Source: Streptomyces sp. CBMA291 (GTDB lineage Bacteria; Actinomycetota; Actinomycetes; Streptomycetales; Streptomycetaceae). From it: 64,000 nt of DNA. The notes below the pieces were generated by a model that was given only the letters and a program-made list of their open reading frames with translations, was not told where the DNA came from and searched no databases. This document shows positions 61,762 through 64,000 of the stretch, in pieces (position 1 is the stretch's first letter; every line of letters begins with the position of its first letter). The DNA lies in NCBI RefSeq assembly GCF_014596525.1, contig NZ_MSJP01000022.1:1-64000 (forward strand), written 5' to 3'. The position numbers and the translations under genes were made by a program.

Positions 61762-62184
61762 TCAGCGCTTGGGAGCGGTCAGGCGGGTGCCCGTCCAGTC
61801 CTTGGCGACACTGATGCTCTTGGTCTGGGAGAGACCAGCTGTCTGCGCGGCGTCGTTGATGTCGCTCGGCTCGATGTAGCCATCTCGGCCGGTCTTCGGT
61901 GTCAGCAGCCAGATGGTGCCGCCGTCCTCCAGAAGACCGATGGCGTCCACCAGGGCGTCGGTGAGGTCGCCGTCCTCGTCACGGAACCAGAGCACGACGG
62001 CGTCGGCGACGTCGTCGTAGTCCTCGTCCACGAGGTCCTGGCCGATGATGGACTCGATGCCTTCACGGAGATCCTGGTCGACGTCGTCGTCGTAGCCGAT
62101 CTCCTGGACCACCTGTCCGGGCTCGAACCCCAGCCTGCCGGCCGGGTTGGTCCGCTCCTCCGCGTGGTCCGCGGTCGCGCTCAC
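61762..62184 (-). CDS. DUF3052 family protein
   Basis: 140 aa from GTG 62184, AGGAGG six bases upstream. RLGFEPGQVVQEIGYDDDVDQDLREGIESIIGQDLVDEDYDDVADAVVLWFRDEDGDLTDALVDA and GTIWLLTPKTGRDGYIEPSDINDAAQTAGLSQTKS are conserved across actinobacteria. Very acidic small protein of unknown function next to aceE and peroxiredoxin. Confidence 0.94.
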   Translation of the reverse strand: MSATADHAEERTNPAGRLGFEPGQVVQEIGYDDDVDQDLREGIESIIGQDLVDEDYDDVADAVVLWFRDEDGDLTDALVDAIGLLEDGGTIWLLTPKTGRDGYIEPSDINDAAQTAGLSQTKSISVAKDWTGTRLTAPKR

Positions 62185-62602
62185 GGCTTGCCTCCTGCTC
62201 ATTCGGAAAATGCTGTGGGCCACGCGTATGCGCGCGGCGCTGGCCGTAGTCCACACGTGCCAGGGCGGATCGCGCAAGTACCCGGCCGCGGAGACCGCCG
62301 AAACGGTGACGTTTGGGGCCGTCTCGCCGCAACTTCCGGCGCCTGACGACCCTGCTCCGTGACCAGGCACACATGATTCACCCTGGTTTGCAGACTTCTG
62401 AGGCTTCAGTCTGCCGAACGTCCGGACGGAACGCATGTGCGGGTTGGGCGTAAGGTTGCGATTTGAGTGCACCCAGACGCAGAGAGGACACCCCTGAGGG
62501 TTACCCCCGGGTAAGTGTGACGTCTGGTGCCGGCGGGGTACACGATGGACATCCCGGCCACTTCGTGGCCCCGTGGGCACCACCGAACAGCGAAGGAAGA
62601 GC
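62185..62602. promoter_or_regulatory. 418-bp divergent region between DUF3052 and aceE
   Basis: Contains promoters of both genes. An imperfect inverted repeat CAGACT..AGTCTG lies at 62391-62413. No gene visible; GAAGGAAG precedes the aceE GTG. Confidence 0.6.
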
Positions 62603-64000
62603 GTGGCTCCCGGATCCGATCGCAACCCGATCATCATTGGCGGCCTTCCCAGCCAGGTCCCGGACTTCGATCCGGAGGAGACCCAGGAATGGCTCGACTC
62701 CCTCGACGCCGCGGTGGACGAGCGGGGACGCGAGCGGGCCCGCTACCTCATGCTCCGGCTGATCGAGAGGGCCCGCGAGCGGCGCGTGGCCGTGCCCGAG
62801 ATGCGCAGCACCGACTACGTCAACACCATCGCCACCAAGGACGAGCCGTTCTTCCCCGGCAACGAGGAGATCGAGCGCAAGGTCCTCAACGCCACCCGGT
62901 GGAACGCGGCCGTGATGGTCTCGCGCGCCCAGCGCCCCGGGATCGGCGTCGGCGGCCACATCGCCACCTTCGCCTCCTCCGCCTCGCTCTACGACGTGGG
63001 CTTCAACCACTTCTTCCGCGGCAAGGACGAGGGCGACGGCGGCGACCAGATCTACTTCCAGGGCCACGCCTCCCCCGGCATCTACGCCCGCGCCTACCTC
63101 CTCGACCGGCTGAGCGACGCCCAGCTCGACGGCTTCCGCCAGGAGAAGTCGAAGTACCCGGACGGGCTCTCCTCGTACCCGCACCCCCGGCTGATGCCGG
63201 ACTTCTGGGAGTTCCCGACCGTGTCGATGGGCCTCGGCCCGCTCGGCGCGATCTACCAGGCACGGATGAACCGCTACCTGGAGGCGCGCGGCATCGCCGA
63301 CACCTCCAAGTCGCACGTCTGGGCCTTCCTCGGCGACGGCGAGATGGACGAGGTCGAGTCGCTCGGCCAGCTCTCCATCGCCGCCCGCGAGGGTCTGGAC
63401 AACCTGACCTTCGTCGTCAACTGCAACCTCCAGCGGCTCGACGGCCCGGTACGCGGCAACGGCAAGATCATCCAGGAGCTGGAGTCGATCTTCCGGGGCA
63501 ACGGCTGGAACGTCATCAAGCTGATCTGGGACCGCTCCTGGGACCCGCTGCTCGCACAGGACCGCGACGGCATCCTGGTCAACAAGCTGAACACCACCCC
63601 GGACGGGCAGTTCCAGACGTACGCCACCGAGACCGGCGACTACATCCGGGACCACTTCTTCGGCGGCGACCACCGGCTGCGGTCGATGGTCGAGGGCATG
63701 ACGGACCAGCAGGTCCTGCACCTGGGCCGCGGCGGCCACGACCACCGCAAGATCTACGCGGCGTACGCGGCGGCGAAGGCCCACAAGGGCCAGCCGACCG
63801 TGATCCTCGCGCAGACCGTCAAGGGCTGGACCCTCGGCCCGAACTTCGAGGGCCGCAACGCGACCCACCAGATGAAGAAGCTGACGGTCGACGACCTCAA
63901 GCGCTTCCGCGACCGGCTGCACATCCCGGTGACCGACCGGCAGCTGGAGGACGGCCTGCCGCCGTACTACCACCCGGGCCGGGACTCCGAGGAGATCCAG
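62603..64000 (+). CDS. aceE: Pyruvate dehydrogenase E1 component (AceE), 5' part
   Basis: Runs off the right edge after 466 codons from GTG 62603. [31 protein letters not shown] and [36 protein letters not shown] are typical homodimeric E1. The thiamine diphosphate motif is [36 protein letters not shown]. It decarboxylates pyruvate and feeds the lipoyl-E2 partner (DlaT/AceF type, elsewhere). Confidence 0.97.
   Translation, partial: MAPGSDRNPIIIGGLPSQVPDFDPEETQEWLDSLDAAVDERGRERARYLMLRLIERARERRVAVPEMRSTDYVNTIATKDEPFFPGNEEIERKVLNATRWNAAVMVSRAQRPGIGVGGHIATFASSASLYDVGFNHFFRGKDEGDGGDQIYFQGHASPGIYARAYLLDRLSDAQLDGFRQEKSKYPDGLSSYPHPRLMPDFWEFPTVSMGLGPLGAIYQARMNRYLEARGIADTSKSHVWAFLGDGEMDEVESLGQLSIAAREGLDNLTFVVNCNLQRLDGPVRGNGKIIQELESIFRGNGWNVIKLIWDRSWDPLLAQDRDGILVNKLNTTPDGQFQTYATETGDYIRDHFFGGDHRLRSMVEGMTDQQVLHLGRGGHDHRKIYAAYAAAKAHKGQPTVILAQTVKGWTLGPNFEGRNATHQMKKLTVDDLKRFRDRLHIPVTDRQLEDGLPPYYHPGRDSEEIQ

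Overview
The window is a piece of a Streptomyces chromosome or that of a very close relative. GC is very high, GTG and TTG starts with GGAGG-type ribosome sites are common, stop/start overlaps of the GTGA and ATGA kind tie operons together, and the gene content is typical: several TerD paralogues, a StiP/TRSP Ter module, DUF3052 and 1-Cys peroxiredoxin next to aceE, a GntR/HutC regulator, DUF4865 and DUF2277. About 62 protein genes, one tRNA-Val(TAC), one cobalamin riboswitch, one resolvase remnant and several strong hairpin terminators are supported. There is no rRNA, CRISPR array or intact insertion sequence.

Region by region. (A) 1-1459: end of an unknown gene and an F420-type luciferase-like oxidoreductase. 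(B) 1467-10006: an unusual block of toxin-like or carbohydrate-binding proteins, almost all without signal peptides: a DUF4157 protein with a novel C-terminal domain, a lipoprotein, a ricin/FG-GAP propeller protein, a glycine-linker protein, an aerolysin/ETX-MTX2-like beta-rich protein with a small acidic partner, and an NHL-propeller/ricin protein. This is the best candidate for an undescribed system. (C) 10162-13551: glycosyltransferase, methyltransferase and alpha/alpha-barrel operon, read away from (D) kstR (13871-14497). (E) 14498-19478: a patchy accessory stretch with a broken serine resolvase, a CGNR zinc-finger protein, an MBL hydrolase, a small secreted protein, and an MFS exporter with its TetR regulator and duplicated operator. 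(F) 19479-22948: ferredoxin, aldehyde dehydrogenase and MBL hydrolase. (G) 22985-29487: cobalamin riboswitch, two surface proteins that look like the two halves of a transcobalamin, and an ECF B12 importer. (H) 29764-34638: a transglycosylase, then a divergent fadA5-like thiolase/CYP125 pair with a KstR-like box between them, an O-methyltransferase, an MhuD-like heme oxygenase and a GNAT. (I) 34654-48295: general functions, with several transporters, secreted proteins and regulators. (J) 48450-51608: tRNA-Val, an adhesin-like lipoprotein, a coiled-coil protein and a zinc ribbon. (K) 51631-61034: a Ter stress module (HAD, StiP, PRTase-TRSP, CitE-like, four TerD-type proteins, TerC). (L) 61184-64000: peroxiredoxin, DUF3052 and the first 466 codons of aceE.

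Two control themes cross the map. First, a KstR orthologue is encoded here, and KstR-type boxes lie upstream of the glycosyltransferase/kstR intergenic region and of the thiolase, beside CYP125, as in the mycobacterial cholesterol regulon. Second, a 15-bp palindrome of the form CTGACG-N3-CGTCAG recurs upstream of the F420 oxidoreductase, the aldehyde dehydrogenase/ferredoxin pair, the MBL hydrolase and CYP125 (and in weaker form before a secreted nuclease). This suggests one further unseen regulator linking these oxidative catabolic genes. All functional statements are read from sequence and memory of families; no database search was run.
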